Positions 13,253 to 14,237 of a stretch of 14,237 nt of DNA are shown piece after piece. The notes beneath the pieces were generated by a model. That model worked only from the letters and a program-made list of their open reading frames with translations, did not search any database and had not been told where the DNA came from. Position numbers and translations under genes: made by a program. Numbering within the stretch: position 1 is the first letter of the stretch; each line of letters opens with the position of its first letter. The stretch is from the NCBI GenBank assembly GCA_007135745.1, contig SLIH01000117.1, positions 1 through 14,237 on the forward strand, in the 5' to 3' direction. Origin of the DNA: Halomonas sp. (GTDB lineage Bacteria > Pseudomonadota > Gammaproteobacteria > Pseudomonadales > Oleiphilaceae).

Positions 13253-14237
13253 ATGTCTGAATCTGCATGCCTTGGCACCACCTGCCCTTATTGTGGCGTC
13301 GGTTGTGGTGTCATGGCTGAACCCCAGGGGGATGGCCTGTCGCCGGTGGCGGGGGACAGTAATCACCCCGCCAATAAGGGGCGTCTGTGTGTGAAAGGAT
13401 CGGCGCTGCACGAGACCCTTGGGCAACGTGGTCGTCTGATGAGCCCACGTATCGCGGGAGCAGAAACCGACTGGGAAACGGCCATTGCGACGGTCGCCAC
13501 ACGGCTGCAGGCGGTGCGGCAGCGCGCAGGGGCGCACGCCATCGCGTTTTACCTCTCCGGCCAGCTGCTGACGGAAGACTATTATGTGGCCAATAAGCTG
13601 GCGAAAGGCTTTATTGGTACACCGCACGTGGACACCAACTCCCGCCTTTGCATGTCCTCCGCCGTTGCAGCTTACAAGCGCGCCTTTGGTGAAGACGTGG
13701 TGCCGGGCTGTTATGACGACCTGGAGCTGGCGGATCTGCTGGTATTTGCCGGTGCCAACCCCGCCTGGAATCATCCCGTGCTCTATCAACGCATGCAGGC
13801 TGTGGGCAAGGAGAAACCCGGACGCCGTGTGGTGGTCATTGACCCGCGTCGGACCGCCTCCTGTGAGCTGGCGGACCTGCATCTGGCGCTGAAACCGGGT
13901 ACTGATGCGATACTCTGGAATGGCCTTCTGGTGTGGCTGGCGCAGGCGCAGGCGCTGGATCATGACTGGCTGCAGACCCATTGCAGCGGCTTCGGGGAGG
14001 CGCTGAAGGCCGCCAGCGCCGGTGCGCCGGATACGGCATCAGTAGCCGATCAGTGCGATCTCGAGGAAGCCGATGTACGGACCTTCTATCAATGGTTCGC
14101 GCAAACACCCCGCACGGTCAGTTTCTGGTCCCAGGGCATCAACCAGTCCTCCAGTGGTACCGACAAGGGCAATGCTATCATCAATGCGCATCTGGCCACC
14201 GGTCGTGTGGGTAAACCAGGCGCTTCGCCGTTTTCCA
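13253..14237 (+). CDS. nasA: Assimilatory nitrate reductase catalytic subunit NasA (3' end cut by window)
   Basis: NasA is the cytoplasmic molybdopterin enzyme that reduces nitrate to nitrite. The frame is open from the ATG to the window edge, giving 328 complete codons, about the first third of a protein normally near 850-900 residues. The N-terminal [4Fe-4S] site is intact: Cys11, Cys14, Cys18 and Cys46 (CPYCGVGC ... RLCVKG), with Lys48 as the usual electron-relay lysine. The molybdenum-ligand region DTNSRLCMSSAV follows, with Cys133, and a molybdopterin-binding stretch ADLLVFAGANPAWNHPVL (about 163-180) comes next. AGGAG lies 6 nt before the ATG. There is no Tat signal, which separates it from periplasmic NapA, and its leader carries the NasT-type attenuator. 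The missing C-terminus would show whether a BFD [2Fe-2S] domain is present to accept electrons from the FAD protein. Confidence 0.95.
   Translation, partial: MSESACLGTTCPYCGVGCGVMAEPQGDGLSPVAGDSNHPANKGRLCVKGSALHETLGQRGRLMSPRIAGAETDWETAIATVATRLQAVRQRAGAHAIAFYLSGQLLTEDYYVANKLAKGFIGTPHVDTNSRLCMSSAVAAYKRAFGEDVVPGCYDDLELADLLVFAGANPAWNHPVLYQRMQAVGKEKPGRRVVVIDPRRTASCELADLHLALKPGTDAILWNGLLVWLAQAQALDHDWLQTHCSGFGEALKAASAGAPDTASVADQCDLEEADVRTFYQWFAQTPRTVSFWSQGINQSSSGTDKGNAIINAHLATGRVGKPGASPFS

Noticed and set aside
13250..13981. A 243-codon minus-strand open frame opposite nasA
   Set aside because: The plus strand encodes NasA, with its iron-sulfur and molybdenum ligands, through to the window edge. 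The antisense product has no recognisable features.

Overview
The window is a nitrate/nitrite assimilation locus from a gammaproteobacterium. GC content is moderately high, gene order is nasT-nasS-nrtABD, and regulation appears to be NtrC/sigma-54 plus NasS-NasT. A marine genus such as Marinobacter or a relative would fit, but the sequence alone does not fix the genus.

Layout. Positions 1-2292 (+) hold a membrane-anchored PAS-PAS-GGDEF-EAL cyclic-di-GMP protein, open at the left edge. Its 3' end overlaps a convergent, short beta-hydroxyacid-dehydrogenase-like gene (2259-2801, -). Next come three minus-strand blocks. Reading in the transcription direction (right to left) they are: nasT-nasS (12913 to 11134), encoding an ANTAR antiterminator and its nitrate sensor; nrtA-nrtB-nrtD (10761 to 7415), an ABC nitrate importer; and a stand-alone NirB-like FAD oxidoreductase followed by nirB-nirD (7091 to 2896). 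Divergent from nasT is nasA (13253 onward, +), the assimilatory nitrate reductase, cut by the right edge.

Function. NrtABD imports nitrate. NasA reduces it to nitrite, probably with electrons from the FAD protein, and NirBD reduces nitrite to ammonium with NAD(P)H. NasS senses nitrate and releases NasT, which binds leader RNA.

Regulation is the most interesting part. Each of the three structural units (nasA, nrtABD, FAD-nirBD) has the same upstream architecture: NtrC-like operator(s) about 100-130 bp upstream of a predicted start, a sigma-54 -24/-12 element, and a leader with an intrinsic terminator. The 5' arm of each terminator overlaps a hairpin with a hexanucleotide loop of the form A-x-x-G-x-x, the signature recognised by ANTAR proteins. 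Two of these attenuators lie between co-directional blocks, so they could also stop read-through from one block to the next. The individual parts are known from nitrate-assimilation systems such as those of Klebsiella and Azotobacter. The triple, serial use at one locus, and the apparent lack of the second hexaloop hairpin in two leaders, deserve a second look.

Stretches over 300 bases without a gene are 7092-7414, 10762-11133 and 12914-13252. All three are regulatory and are annotated below. I saw no tRNA, rRNA, CRISPR array, insertion sequence or prophage.
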